Below, piece after piece: positions 17,117-26,340 of a stretch of DNA of 64,000 nt. Under the pieces are notes generated by a model. It had not been told where the DNA came from and searched no databases. It saw only the letters and a list, made by a program, of their open reading frames with translations. The position numbers and the translations under genes are program-made. Position 1 is the first letter of the stretch, and each line of letters begins with the position of its first letter. This DNA comes from Hydrogenophaga sp. (GTDB lineage Bacteria > Pseudomonadota > Gammaproteobacteria > Burkholderiales > Burkholderiaceae_C). The stretch lies in NCBI GenBank assembly GCA_030653975.1, contig JAURYH010000053.1:1-64000 (forward strand), read 5' to 3'.

Positions 17117-18703
17117 TCAAGTGGCTGTGAAATGCGCGCTGTCCATGACCTTCAGGTCCTGGGCCACCAGCGGCGCAAAGTCCATCTGGTCGAGGATGTC
17201 GCGCTGCAGATCGATGCCGGGTGCGATCTCGAACAGCTCGATGCCTTGCGGCGTGAGCCGGAAGCTGCCGCGCTCGGTGAGGTAGAGCACCTCCTGCCCT
17301 CGCACCAGACCCTGCGGCCCGCTGAAGGTGATCTGATCGACCTGCTTCACGAGCTTCTTCACAGCCCCTTGTTGCAGCACGCGCATCTGGCCGTCGCCGG
17401 TCTGCAGCTTCACGCCCTTGGCCGCCAGCGTGCCGCAGAACACCACCTTCTTCGCGTTCTGCGCGATGTCGATGAAGCCGCCGGGGCCGACGGTGATGCC
17501 GCCCAGGCGCGAGACGTTGACGCTGCCTTGTTCGTCGAACTCGCCGAAGCCCAGGCAGGCCACGTCCAGCCCGCCGCCACCGTAGAAGTCGAACTGCGTC
17601 GCCGCGTCGAGCATCGCGGTGGCGTTGCGCGCGTAGCCGAACAGCACGCCGTCCATCAGCGTGCCGCCGTAGGTGCCGTGTTCGATGGTCTGGTAGATGC
17701 GGTGCTGCTCGTTGCGCGCCGCGATCAGCTTGGCCACCGCGTCGGGCACGCCCACGCCGTAGTTGATGACCGGTCGCGCCTTGCCGGTGTTGAAGAGTTC
17801 CACGTGCGCGCGGCGCGCCACGGCCTGGCGTTCGCTGAAGGCCTCTTGTGAGGCGGCGAGTTCGCGTGCGTGGTCTTCCGCTTCGCTGGCTTGGCGCGCG
17901 GCGCCGGTGAGTTCGCCGCTGAAGGCCGGGTCGAACGGGATGTCATAGCTGGTCTGCTGGTCCGGGTCGACCACGATGGCGTCCACCCAGGCCGAGGGGA
18001 TGCGCACCTCGCGCGCCTTGAGTGCGCCTTTCGGCAGGCGCTCCTTGACCTGCACGATCACCGTGCCGCCGCTGCTGCGCGCGGCCAGCGCGAGCGACTG
18101 CGCATCGAGGTTGGCGGCTTCGTGTTCGAAGCTGATGTTGCCGTCTTCATCGGCCGCGCTGGCGCGCACGATGGCGACGTGGATGGGGAAGGGCTTGTAG
18201 CGCAGCCACTCGCGGCCGTCGATCTGGATGACTTCGGCGAGGTCGTCTGTGGCCGCTTCGTTCATGCGCCCACCGCCAAAGCGCGGGTCGCAGACCGTGC
18301 CCAGGCCCACGTGGCTGATCAAACCGGGCCGGCCGGCGCCAATCTCGCGCATGAGCTGGCTGCTCACGCCGCCGGGCAGGATGTAGGCCTGAATCTTGTT
18401 GTCCAGCGCAAGCTGCTGCATGGCCGGTGACCAGACCCAGTGGCCGCCAATGACCTTCCTCACCAGGCCTTCGTGCGCGAAGCAGTTCATGCCCTTGGTC
18501 TTCTTGTCGCCGATGCCCAAAGCGTGCATCAGCGTGAGGTGGCGTGGCGACTGTGTGGCGAGGTAACGCGCCTGCACCGCCTCGAACACGTGCGTGGCTT
18601 CCATCAGGCCGCCGCCGCCGCCCATCAGGCCCACGGTGTCGTTGTCTTTGATGAGGTTGGCTGCGTCGGCAGCGCTCATGAATTTGCTGTTCATCTTGTG
18701 CAC
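17117..18703 (-). CDS. acyl CoA:acetate/3-ketoacid CoA-transferase family protein
   Basis: Fused alpha/beta CoA-transferase; GLMGGGGGLMEATHVFEAV; ENGTYGG-like EHGTYGGTLMDGV. Confidence 0.88.
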   Translation of the reverse strand: MHKMNSKFMSAADAANLIKDNDTVGLMGGGGGLMEATHVFEAVQARYLATQSPRHLTLMHALGIGDKKTKGMNCFAHEGLVRKVIGGHWVWSPAMQQLALDNKIQAYILPGGVSSQLMREIGAGRPGLISHVGLGTVCDPRFGGGRMNEAATDDLAEVIQIDGREWLRYKPFPIHVAIVRASAADEDGNISFEHEAANLDAQSLALAARSSGGTVIVQVKERLPKGALKAREVRIPSAWVDAIVVDPDQQTSYDIPFDPAFSGELTGAARQASEAEDHARELAASQEAFSERQAVARRAHVELFNTGKARPVINYGVGVPDAVAKLIAARNEQHRIYQTIEHGTYGGTLMDGVLFGYARNATAMLDAATQFDFYGGGGLDVACLGFGEFDEQGSVNVSRLGGITVGPGGFIDIAQNAKKVVFCGTLAAKGVKLQTGDGQMRVLQQGAVKKLVKQVDQITFSGPQGLVRGQEVLYLTERGSFRLTPQGIELFEIAPGIDLQRDILDQMDFAPLVAQDLKVMDSAHFTAT

Positions 18704-18707
18704 CCGG

Positions 18708-19871
18708 TCAGCGGTTCACGTCGAACAGCACGGCGCCTTTTTTCAGCGCGCTCTTGGCGATCACGCTGCGGTGGATTTCGCTGGTGCCGTCGAAGATGCG
18801 GTAGATGCGCGCGTCGCGGTAGTAGCGCTCGATCGGCAGTTCCTTGCAGAAGCCCATGCCGCCGAACACCTGCACCGCGCGGTCCACCACGCGGCCCAGC
18901 GTTTCGGCGGCGAGCACCTTCACCATGGCGATCTGCTCGCGCGCGTCCAGGCCCTGGTCCAGCATCCAGGCGGCGTGGTAGACCATCCAGCGCGCGGCGT
19001 TGATCTCGATCACGCTGTCGGCCAGCATCTGCTGCACCATCTGGAAGTCGCCGATGCGGGTGTTGAACTGATGGCGGTCGTTCGCGTAGTTGAGCATCAG
19101 CTCGCAGACGTGCGTGGCCTTGCCCACGGCGCGCGCGCCCACCTGCGCCAGGCGCACCACGTTGAGCGCGCCCATCGCCAGCTTGAAGCCCTGGCCCTGC
19201 TCGCCCAGCAGGGTGGCGTCGTCCAGCACCACGTTGTCGAAGAACAGCTCCAGGTGCGGCGTGCCGCGGATGCCCATCATGGCCTGGTCCTTGCCCACGG
19301 TGAAGCCGGGCAGGCCCTTGTCCACCATGAACATGCTGATTTCCTTCTCGCCCGTCTTGGCCGAGACGAGGAAGAAGTCGGACCAGATGCCATCACTGAT
19401 GAAGTGCTTGCTGCCGTTGAGCACCCAGCGGCCCTCGGCGTTGCGTTTGGCGTTCGTCTTGATGCCGGCGGCGTCCGACCCGGCGCCCGATTCGGTGATG
19501 GTGATGGCGCAGGTGCGCGTGCCTTCCACCGCGGGTTTCAGCCAGCGTTCCACCTGCTCGCCCTTGCAGTGCAGCAGCGGTTCGTAGACGTTGCCGAAGG
19601 CGCGGCGGATCAGCATGTCGCTGGTGTGTCCGAACTGCTCTTCGCAGACGATCCGGTCCAGGTTCGACAGGCCGCCACCGCCGAGCTCGGCCGGCATGTT
19701 GAGCGCGTACAGGCCCAGATCCCTGGCTTTGGCGTGAATGCGGCGGGCGTCGGCATCGGGCAGCGCGCCGGTGTTTTCCAGCGCATCTTCCAGCGGCTGC
19801 AGTTCTTCGGCGATGAAGCGACGGATGGTGTCGATCATCATTTTCTGTTCGTCGTTGAGGGCGAAATCCAT
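18708..19871 (-). CDS. acyl-CoA dehydrogenase
   Basis: ITESGAGSDAAGIKTNA; ADSVIEINAARWMVYHAAWMLD; QVFGGMGFCKELPIERYYRDARIYRIFDGTSEIHR. Confidence 0.95.
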   Translation of the reverse strand: MDFALNDEQKMMIDTIRRFIAEELQPLEDALENTGALPDADARRIHAKARDLGLYALNMPAELGGGGLSNLDRIVCEEQFGHTSDMLIRRAFGNVYEPLLHCKGEQVERWLKPAVEGTRTCAITITESGAGSDAAGIKTNAKRNAEGRWVLNGSKHFISDGIWSDFFLVSAKTGEKEISMFMVDKGLPGFTVGKDQAMMGIRGTPHLELFFDNVVLDDATLLGEQGQGFKLAMGALNVVRLAQVGARAVGKATHVCELMLNYANDRHQFNTRIGDFQMVQQMLADSVIEINAARWMVYHAAWMLDQGLDAREQIAMVKVLAAETLGRVVDRAVQVFGGMGFCKELPIERYYRDARIYRIFDGTSEIHRSVIAKSALKKGAVLFDVNR

Positions 19872-19905
19872 GGGGTTCTTTCGGGATGGGTGAAGTTGGC
19901 TTAAC

Positions 19906-20074
19906 CGGGGACACCGCCGGGCCGGCTTTGCCGGACGGCTGGTGTCGCCCCCTTGAGGGGGCTGAGGGCTGCGGCTCTGAGCCTGCCTGCGCAGGCTCGG
20001 ACCGCCCGAAGAGGCTTCGGCTCTGACGAAGCCCCGGCCTGGAAGGCGCGCGAAGCGCCGCAGGGGTGGGCCAT
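19906..20074. repeat. repeat family A, long form with nested hairpins
   Basis: GACACCGCCGGGCCGGCTTTGCCGGACGGCTGGTGTCGCCCCCTTGAGGGGG plus internal GAGCCTGC-CTGC-GCAGGCTC hairpin. Confidence 0.65.
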
Positions 20075-20161
20075 TTCAAGCACTGCTGAACCAGCGGGCG
20101 CCGAAGAAAAACGGCAACCGCGAAATGTGGTCGAACGGAATCACCATGGATGTCTTTCAGG

Positions 20162-20980
20162 TCAGGCGCGGGGCTCGACGAACGGACGGCTCGCGGCCAT
20201 GCAGATGCCGGCCCATTCGCCGGGGTCGGCGGTCTTCTCGCGCTCCAGGTTCACCACCTCCACGCTCACCGGCAGGTCGGCGGGCAGGGCGTCGAACAGG
20301 CCTTGCACATCGATGCTGCCGTCGCCCGGCAGCAGGCGTTCGCAGCGCGCGGTGTGGATCATTTCTTCGGTCGTGAAGTGCGTGCCGGCTTGTGCATCGC
20401 AGATCTGCGCGTAGTGCAGCAGCTCGCGCGGGATGGCACGGATGTCGGCCAGCGTGGTGGTCGAGCGGCCAAAGTGCAGGGCATCGACCAGGATGCCGGC
20501 GTTGGCGGGCGTGCCGGCGTTCTGCACGATGCGCAGGGCGCTCTTCGCGTCTTTCACCGCCGTCCAGGGCATGAACTCCAGATCGGCGGTCAGGCCGTAG
20601 GGCGCCATCACCTCGCACAGGCGCGCGTAGTTCTGCGTCAGGCGCGACTCCATCGGGTCGTCACCGGCGACCAGGATGGCCTTCGCCTTCAGCGCCGCGC
20701 AGGCGTCGTAGAGCGGATCCCAGGTGTGCGGGTCGAAGCTCTCGCCGATGCGGATGATCTCCACATCGAAGATGCCCACGCCCGTGTCGGCCATCGCCGC
20801 CTGGGTGGCTTTGAGCACGTCGGGCCGGTCCAGCAGGAACTGCTGCGGTGCGCCCGGCGCGTTGGGCCAGAGGCGCAGGCCCACGTACTGGTAGCCGCTG
20901 GCGGCAGCGATGCGGATCGCTTCCGCTGGTGTGCAGCGGTGCGAGCTGAGATAAGCCAGTGAATAGACGCGCGCCATCAC
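20162..20980 (-). CDS. sugar phosphate isomerase/epimerase (TIM-barrel, AP endonuclease 2-like superfamily)
   Basis: YSLAYLSSHRCTPAEAIRIAAASGYQYVGLRL; metal-ligand-like segments LEFMPW, LVDALHF, SVEVVN. Confidence 0.82.
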   Translation of the reverse strand: MMARVYSLAYLSSHRCTPAEAIRIAAASGYQYVGLRLWPNAPGAPQQFLLDRPDVLKATQAAMADTGVGIFDVEIIRIGESFDPHTWDPLYDACAALKAKAILVAGDDPMESRLTQNYARLCEVMAPYGLTADLEFMPWTAVKDAKSALRIVQNAGTPANAGILVDALHFGRSTTTLADIRAIPRELLHYAQICDAQAGTHFTTEEMIHTARCERLLPGDGSIDVQGLFDALPADLPVSVEVVNLEREKTADPGEWAGICMAASRPFVEPRA

Positions 20981-20984
20981 AGCC

Positions 20985-21611
20985 TCACTTCAAGGGGGAC
21001 GCCGCCGTCGGCAGCGCAATCGTCGAAACCATGTTCGTGGTCAGGTGCGCCGGGCCACCCTTGGGCGGCCAGATGCCCTGGGCCACCGCGTCGGCGCGTG
21101 CCTTGGCGCGCGCGTCCAGCGAGGGGTAGGCCCAGATGTTGGTGAAGCGCAGGGGCCCGTCGAGCGCGACCATGGCGATCACGCAGGGCGAGAGCTGGTC
21201 GCGCGGCGGCACGTACTGTTCCCACAGGGCTATGGTGGGCTGGACGCCGCCGGGCTTGATGCCGTAGGTTCGGATCTCGTAGACCGGGCCGCTGATGCCG
21301 CTCTCGGCACTCGGGCGCACCGGTTTCATCCACGGGAAGCCCTGGTAGCTGTGCTGCTCCAGCGTCTGGAAGATCTCGCCGTTGCCGAACGGGCTGGCGC
21401 TGTGCTGCGTGCGCTCGCGCTCGGCCTGCAGGTCGGCGAGCGAAGCGAAACCGCGCAGCACGATCATCTGGTTGAGCTGGCCGATGTCGGTGAACCAGCA
21501 GGCGAGCAGTTCGCCTTGTGCTTCGGGTGCGCTGCAGTAGGCCTGCACGTTCTGGGCGGCCGTGGCGGCGGTGCCGAACGGCAGGGTCATGGTGGCGAGT
21601 TCGTAATACAT
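20985..21611 (-). CDS. NIPSNAP family protein
   Basis: YEIRTYGIKPGGVQPTIALWEQYV.. and PLRFTNIWAYPSLDARAKAR. Confidence 0.8.
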   Translation of the reverse strand: MYYELATMTLPFGTAATAAQNVQAYCSAPEAQGELLACWFTDIGQLNQMIVLRGFASLADLQAERERTQHSASPFGNGEIFQTLEQHSYQGFPWMKPVRPSAESGISGPVYEIRTYGIKPGGVQPTIALWEQYVPPRDQLSPCVIAMVALDGPLRFTNIWAYPSLDARAKARADAVAQGIWPPKGGPAHLTTNMVSTIALPTAASPLK

Positions 21612-21689
21612 GCGGGGTGTCCTTGGTTGGGTGGTGTTGTCGAGGGCAGTGTCTGGTCCCCTCCCATCGCGGGATGGTTTTGGAGTGGG

Positions 21690-23405
21690 TCAGGGTGAGG
21701 GCAGGCGTCCCGCCATGTGGTGCGCGGCGAGCCAGCCGAACGTCATCGCTGGCCCCAGCGTGATGCCACCGCTCGGGTAGTGACCGGCCATCAGGCTGTT
21801 CATGTCGTTGCCGCCGGCGTAGAGGCCTGCGATCGGCTGGCCCTGTGCGTCGAGCACCTGGGCATGGGCATTGGTCCTGAGCCCGGCAAAGGTGCCCAGG
21901 CTGCCGGCGACCACTTTCACGGCGTAGAACGGGCCGCGTTCCAGCGGCCCGGTGCAGGGGTTGGGCCAGCCTTGCTCGGCCGCAAAGGGCGCATCGCCCT
22001 GCATGTGGTTGTAGGCGGTTTCGCCTTTGGCGAAGTCTTCGTCCTGGCCGGCGAGCGCCTGCCGGTTGTAGCGCTGCACGGTCTGTTGGAGGGCATCACC
22101 ATCGATGCCGCAGGCCTTTGCCAGTTCGGACAATGTCTTGCCGCGTTGCACGTAACCGTTGGCGATCATCGGCCCCAGCGGCATGGGCGCGGGTTTGGCG
22201 GCGCCCAGGCCGTAGTGGCGCATGAAAGCGTGATCGCAGACCAGCCAGGCCTGTACCGGCTCGCCCGCGGGCAGGGCGGCCAGCAGGGCCTGCATGAAGT
22301 CGTGGTACGAGTCGGCTTCGTTGGTGAAGCGCTGGCCGCGGCGGGTGACGGCGATCAGGCCGGGCTTGCCGCGTTCGACCAGGTGCGGGAAGTGCGCGAA
22401 CGAGCCGTCGGCCTGCGGCACCAGCGACACCGGTGCCAGCGCCGCGGCCTGCACGCCATCGGTCGCGACCTGGCCGCCCGCCGTTTCACCGAGGCGAAGA
22501 CCGTCGCCGGTGTTGCCGCGCGAGGCGGCCGAGTGGTGTTCTTTCCCGGTCCGGGCGTGGGGCAACAAGGCGCGTTTGCGTTCATCGTCGTGCGGGAAGC
22601 CGCCGCAGGCCAGCACCACACCACAGCGGGCGTGGACTTCGACAACCCCTTCGGGCGTGGCGAGCACCGCGCCGGTCACGCGTTCGCCGTCGCGCAGCAG
22701 GCGCCGCGCCGGGCAGCTCGTTCGCACCTCGACACCCGCCTCGAAGGCCGAGGTCGCGAGTGCTGCGATCAATGCATTGCCGTTCACCAGCCGCATGCCA
22801 CGGCGGTGCAGCAGCAGGTCTTTCCCGTGCGCCAGCACGCGTTGGGTGACGTACCAGAGCGAGGCTGGTTTGCGCAGGGCGTTGAAGAAGTGGCGCAGTT
22901 CGGCGCCGGAGGCGATGCCCATGCCCCAGAGCGTGGTCTCGGGCAGCGGCGGCTTCAGGTCGGCGATGCGCGCGCCCAGGCGGCGGCCGTCGAAGGGCGC
23001 GGCGCACAGCGAGCGGCCGCCGAGCGAAGCGTGCGGCGCGCGACCGTGGAAGTCGGGAATCGCATTGCCGTCGATGAAGCGCAGCGCGGTCTTCGTGCGG
23101 AAGAATTCAACCATGCGCGGCGCAGCCTCCAGGAAGGCGCGGGCACGGGCTTCGTCAAAGCGCTCACCGAGTTCATGGCGCAGGTAGGCCAGCGGTTCGT
23201 CGATCGGTTCGACGATGCCGGCCTCGACCGCCAGCGGATTGCGCGGCAGCCACATCCAGCCGCCCGACCAGGCGGTGGTGCCGCCGAACTGCGCTTCCTT
23301 TTCCGCGACGATGACTTTCAGTCCCAGCTTCGCAGCCGTCACGGCCGCCGACAGGCCGCCCGCGCCGGAGCCGATGACGAGAAGGTCGCAGTCCAGTGGG
23401 CTCAT
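21690..23405 (-). CDS. FAD-dependent oxidoreductase (3-ketosteroid-Delta1-dehydrogenase/fumarate reductase-like), copy 1
   Basis: DLLVIGSGAGGLSAAVTAAKLGLKVIVAEKEAQFGGTTAWSGGWMW; GLYAGGNDMNSLMAGHYPSGGITLGPAMTFG. Confidence 0.92.
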   Translation of the reverse strand: MSPLDCDLLVIGSGAGGLSAAVTAAKLGLKVIVAEKEAQFGGTTAWSGGWMWLPRNPLAVEAGIVEPIDEPLAYLRHELGERFDEARARAFLEAAPRMVEFFRTKTALRFIDGNAIPDFHGRAPHASLGGRSLCAAPFDGRRLGARIADLKPPLPETTLWGMGIASGAELRHFFNALRKPASLWYVTQRVLAHGKDLLLHRRGMRLVNGNALIAALATSAFEAGVEVRTSCPARRLLRDGERVTGAVLATPEGVVEVHARCGVVLACGGFPHDDERKRALLPHARTGKEHHSAASRGNTGDGLRLGETAGGQVATDGVQAAALAPVSLVPQADGSFAHFPHLVERGKPGLIAVTRRGQRFTNEADSYHDFMQALLAALPAGEPVQAWLVCDHAFMRHYGLGAAKPAPMPLGPMIANGYVQRGKTLSELAKACGIDGDALQQTVQRYNRQALAGQDEDFAKGETAYNHMQGDAPFAAEQGWPNPCTGPLERGPFYAVKVVAGSLGTFAGLRTNAHAQVLDAQGQPIAGLYAGGNDMNSLMAGHYPSGGITLGPAMTFGWLAAHHMAGRLPSP

Positions 23406-23408
23406 GGG

Positions 23409-24242
23409 TCAGACGGCGTAGATCGGCTTGCGACCTTTGACGTCGCCCGAGGCGCCTGTCTCGGCCGTGAGCTGGAAGAAGGGCGAGGCCCCGCTGGCCG
23501 CGGCCAGCTGCGAGGCGATGGACAGCAGCTCGGGCGCCAGCGCTTCCATGCGTTCGACCGTGAAGCGCACCGTGGGCCCGGCGACGGTGATCACACCCAT
23601 GGCCGGCTGGCCGGCGAAACGCACCGGCGCCGACATGGCGGACAGGCCCAGGCTGTAGGTGTCCACCGTCAGGCTGTAGCCGCGTTCTCGCGTGGTGTGC
23701 ACGGCGTCCAGCACCGCCTGCAGCGTGGTGGGTGCGGCCGGACCGAACTGCTCGGGCAGGCCCAGGCCCTGTTTCGCGACCAGGGCCATGCCGGCGTTGT
23801 CGTCCAGCGTGGACAGCCAGGCCCAGCCGGACGACGAACACGAGAGTCGCGCGTCGCTGCCCATGTCGGGGTCGTAGCGCAGGCCCTGGCGCGCGCCCTG
23901 CGCGCGGGCCACCCAGGTGAGGCGTTCGCCGTCCACCACCGACAGGCGCACCAGCTCGCCCGACAGCTCGGCCAGGCGGTTGAGCAGCGGCTGCGCGATG
24001 TCCACGATGCCGCTGTTGCTCAGGTAGGAGAGGCCCATGCTCACCAGCTTGGTGGTGAGCAGGTAGTCGCCATGGCCGCGCGCCTGGCGCACATAGCCCA
24101 GCCGCACCAGATCGGCCAGCAGGCGGTGCACCGCGCTGCGCGGGATGTTGAGCTGGTCGGCCACGGCGGCCAGTTCCATACCTTCGCCGTGTTGCGAGAG
24201 CAGTTCGAGGATGCCGAGGGTTCGTTCGAGGACGCCGTTCAT
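23409..24242 (-). CDS. IclR family transcriptional regulator
   Basis: RTLGILELLSQHGEGMELAAVADQLNIPRSAVHRLLADLVRLGYV. Confidence 0.93.
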   Translation of the reverse strand: MNGVLERTLGILELLSQHGEGMELAAVADQLNIPRSAVHRLLADLVRLGYVRQARGHGDYLLTTKLVSMGLSYLSNSGIVDIAQPLLNRLAELSGELVRLSVVDGERLTWVARAQGARQGLRYDPDMGSDARLSCSSSGWAWLSTLDDNAGMALVAKQGLGLPEQFGPAAPTTLQAVLDAVHTTRERGYSLTVDTYSLGLSAMSAPVRFAGQPAMGVITVAGPTVRFTVERMEALAPELLSIASQLAAASGASPFFQLTAETGASGDVKGRKPIYAV

Positions 24243-24261
24243 GGTGTGGGTTCCGTGGGGT

Positions 24262-25410
24262 TCAGGTGGCCGAAACAGTACAGGAAACGGGTGCGCCGGC
24301 TGTTGCCGCTTCCAGCACGGCCAGCGTGGCCTGCAGGGTGTGCAGCCCGTCGAGCGCGCTGCACAGCGGGGTTTCTTCGCCGCGGGTCACGGCCGCAAAG
24401 TGTTGCAACTGGGCGGTGTAGGGGTCGGCCTTGAGGGCCACGGTCTGCTCGCGCGTGATCTCGGCGTGCCAGCTGCGTTCGCCACGGTAGTGCCAGAGCG
24501 AGAGGTCGGGCAGCGAGAGCGAGCCGTGCGTGCCGGCGATGAAGTGCGAGGGCACCGCCGGGCGCGGGTACTGGTCCTGTTCGCCGGCGCAGAAGTCCCA
24601 GCTCCAGGGCGCTGTGGCGGTGTCCGACAGCACCAGCGTGCCCAGCGCACCGTTTTCAAAGCGCAGCAGGACGGCGGCCGTGTCTTCCACCGCGAAGCCG
24701 CGCACCGCGTTGCTGCTGATCGCCTGCACCTGGGTGATCTCGCCGCAGATGAAGCGCAGCTGGTCGATCTCGTGGATCAGGTTGATCAGCACCGGGCCTC
24801 CGCCAGGCTGGCGGCGCCAGGCGGCTTCGAAGTAGGGCTCGGGCTTGTAGAAGGTGGCCATCACGTTGGCGGTGACCAGCCGGCCCAGGCGCCCGCTGGC
24901 CACGATCTCGCGCGCCCGGCGGTTGATCGGGTTGTGGCGGCGGTGGTGACCCACCAGCACCGGCACGCCGCTGTGCGCCTGTGCGTCCACCAGTTCCTGC
25001 GCCTCGGCTACCGTGTTGGCCACGGGCTTCTCCACCAGCGCGGCCACACCCCGCGCCAGGCAGTCCATGGCCACCGGCACGTGCGTGGCGTTGGGCGTGG
25101 CCACGATGGCGCCTTGTGGCTTCACGCGCTCCAGCAGCTCCCGGTGGCTGGCCGACCAGGGCACGCCCAGGCTCAGCGCCAGCGCGTGGCCGGCCTCGCT
25201 CGGGTCGGCGATGCCGGCCAGGGCCAGTTGCGGCGAACGGCCGATGCGGTCGATGTGGGTGCGGCCAATGGCGCCGGCACCCACGACGAGCAGGCTCGTG
25301 GCACCCCCCTTGCGCCGCTGCGCGGCTTCCCCCTGCAGGGGGACGACACCAGCCGTCTGGCGATGCCAGCCCGGTGGTGTCTCTGGGTTTGGGGTGCTCA
25401 ATGCGTGCAT
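24262..25410 (-). CDS. Gfo/Idh/MocA family oxidoreductase
   Basis: LLVVGAGAIGRTHIDRIGRSPQLALAGIADPS; EKPVANTVAEAQELVD; the first ~38 codons overlap repeat family A so the true start is uncertain. Confidence 0.9.
   Translation of the reverse strand: MHALSTPNPETPPGWHRQTAGVVPLQGEAAQRRKGGATSLLVVGAGAIGRTHIDRIGRSPQLALAGIADPSEAGHALALSLGVPWSASHRELLERVKPQGAIVATPNATHVPVAMDCLARGVAALVEKPVANTVAEAQELVDAQAHSGVPVLVGHHRRHNPINRRAREIVASGRLGRLVTANVMATFYKPEPYFEAAWRRQPGGGPVLINLIHEIDQLRFICGEITQVQAISSNAVRGFAVEDTAAVLLRFENGALGTLVLSDTATAPWSWDFCAGEQDQYPRPAVPSHFIAGTHGSLSLPDLSLWHYRGERSWHAEITREQTVALKADPYTAQLQHFAAVTRGEETPLCSALDGLHTLQATLAVLEAATAGAPVSCTVSAT
25297..25386. repeat. repeat family A copy overlapping the 5' end of the Gfo/Idh/MocA CDS
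   Basis: TTGCGCCGCTGCGCGGCTTCCCCCTGCAGGGGGACGACACCAGCCGTCTGGCGATGCCAGCCCGGTGGTGTCTCTGG. Confidence 0.65.
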
Positions 25411-25451
25411 TTGTTGTCTCCGGCCTGAAGTCTAGCGAAAAAAAGAATAAT

Positions 25452-25466
25452 GTTCAATAGTTGAAC
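25452..25466. promoter_or_regulatory. palindromic operator candidate in divergent promoter
   Basis: GTTCAA-TAG-TTGAAC perfect palindrome; IclR gene lies in the adjacent minus-strand operon. Confidence 0.55.
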
Positions 25467-25543
25467 GCAATTCCACTTTTGGATATGATCGGCGCCAACA
25501 GCCCGGCCAACGGGTGTGAACCGACCCGCAGGAGACAAGACCC

Positions 25544-26338
25544 ATGAATGAAACCCTCAGCGGCGCCAGCCGTGTCCACTTCATCGTCGGCGACCCGATC
25601 GCCCAGGTGAAATCCCCGGCCGGCGTGACGCAGGCCTTTGCCGACCACGGCCGCAACGCCATCTGCGTGCCGGCCCATGTGTCACCCGCCCACCTGGCGG
25701 ACTGGGTGCGCGGCGCCTCGCTGGCGCAGAACGTGGACGGCATCATCGTGACCGTGCCGCACAAGTTCGCCTGCACCGATCTCTGTGCCTCCACCTCCGA
25801 ACGCGCGGCCTTCCTGCACACCGTCAACACCATGCGCCGCAATACCGACGGCAGCTGGCACGGCGACATGTTCGACGGCCTGGGCTTCGTGACCGCCATG
25901 CAGGACAACGGCTGCCAGCCCGTAGGCCAGAAGGCCTTGCTGGTGGGCGCGGGCGGCGCCGGCTCGGCGATTGCGCACGCGCTGGTGATGGCGGGCGTGA
26001 GCACACTCGCCATCTTCGACCCGGACGAACAGCGCCGCACCGGCCTGGTGGACCGCCTGGCCGGCCTGAAGCGGTGCCCTGTGGCACACGGCAGCGCCGA
26101 CCCGACGGGCTTTGACATCGTGATCAACGCCACGCCGGTGGGCATGAAAGAGAGCGACCCGTACCCGCTGGACGTGAACCAGCTCCGCGCCGGCATGTTC
26201 TGCGGCTGCGTGATCACCGCGCCGGCCATCACGCCCTTCATTGCGGCGGCGCGGGCCAAGGGCTGCGCCACGATGACCGGCGCCCACATGTTTGCGCGGG
26301 TCCGGGACTTGATGGTCGATTTCCTCCTGGGCAACTGA
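25544..26338 (+). CDS. shikimate dehydrogenase family protein (accessory AroE paralog 2)
   Basis: IVTVPHK, GDMFDGLGF, LLVGAGGAGSAIAHALVMAGVSTLAIFDPD, VINATPVGM. Confidence 0.9.
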   Translation: MNETLSGASRVHFIVGDPIAQVKSPAGVTQAFADHGRNAICVPAHVSPAHLADWVRGASLAQNVDGIIVTVPHKFACTDLCASTSERAAFLHTVNTMRRNTDGSWHGDMFDGLGFVTAMQDNGCQPVGQKALLVGAGGAGSAIAHALVMAGVSTLAIFDPDEQRRTGLVDRLAGLKRCPVAHGSADPTGFDIVINATPVGMKESDPYPLDVNQLRAGMFCGCVITAPAITPFIAAARAKGCATMTGAHMFARVRDLMVDFLLGN

Positions 26339-26340
26339 AC

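Noticed and set aside
21717-24434. 905-aa plus-strand ORF
   Set aside because: Antisense to FAD oxidoreductase and IclR; high-GC third-position artefact.
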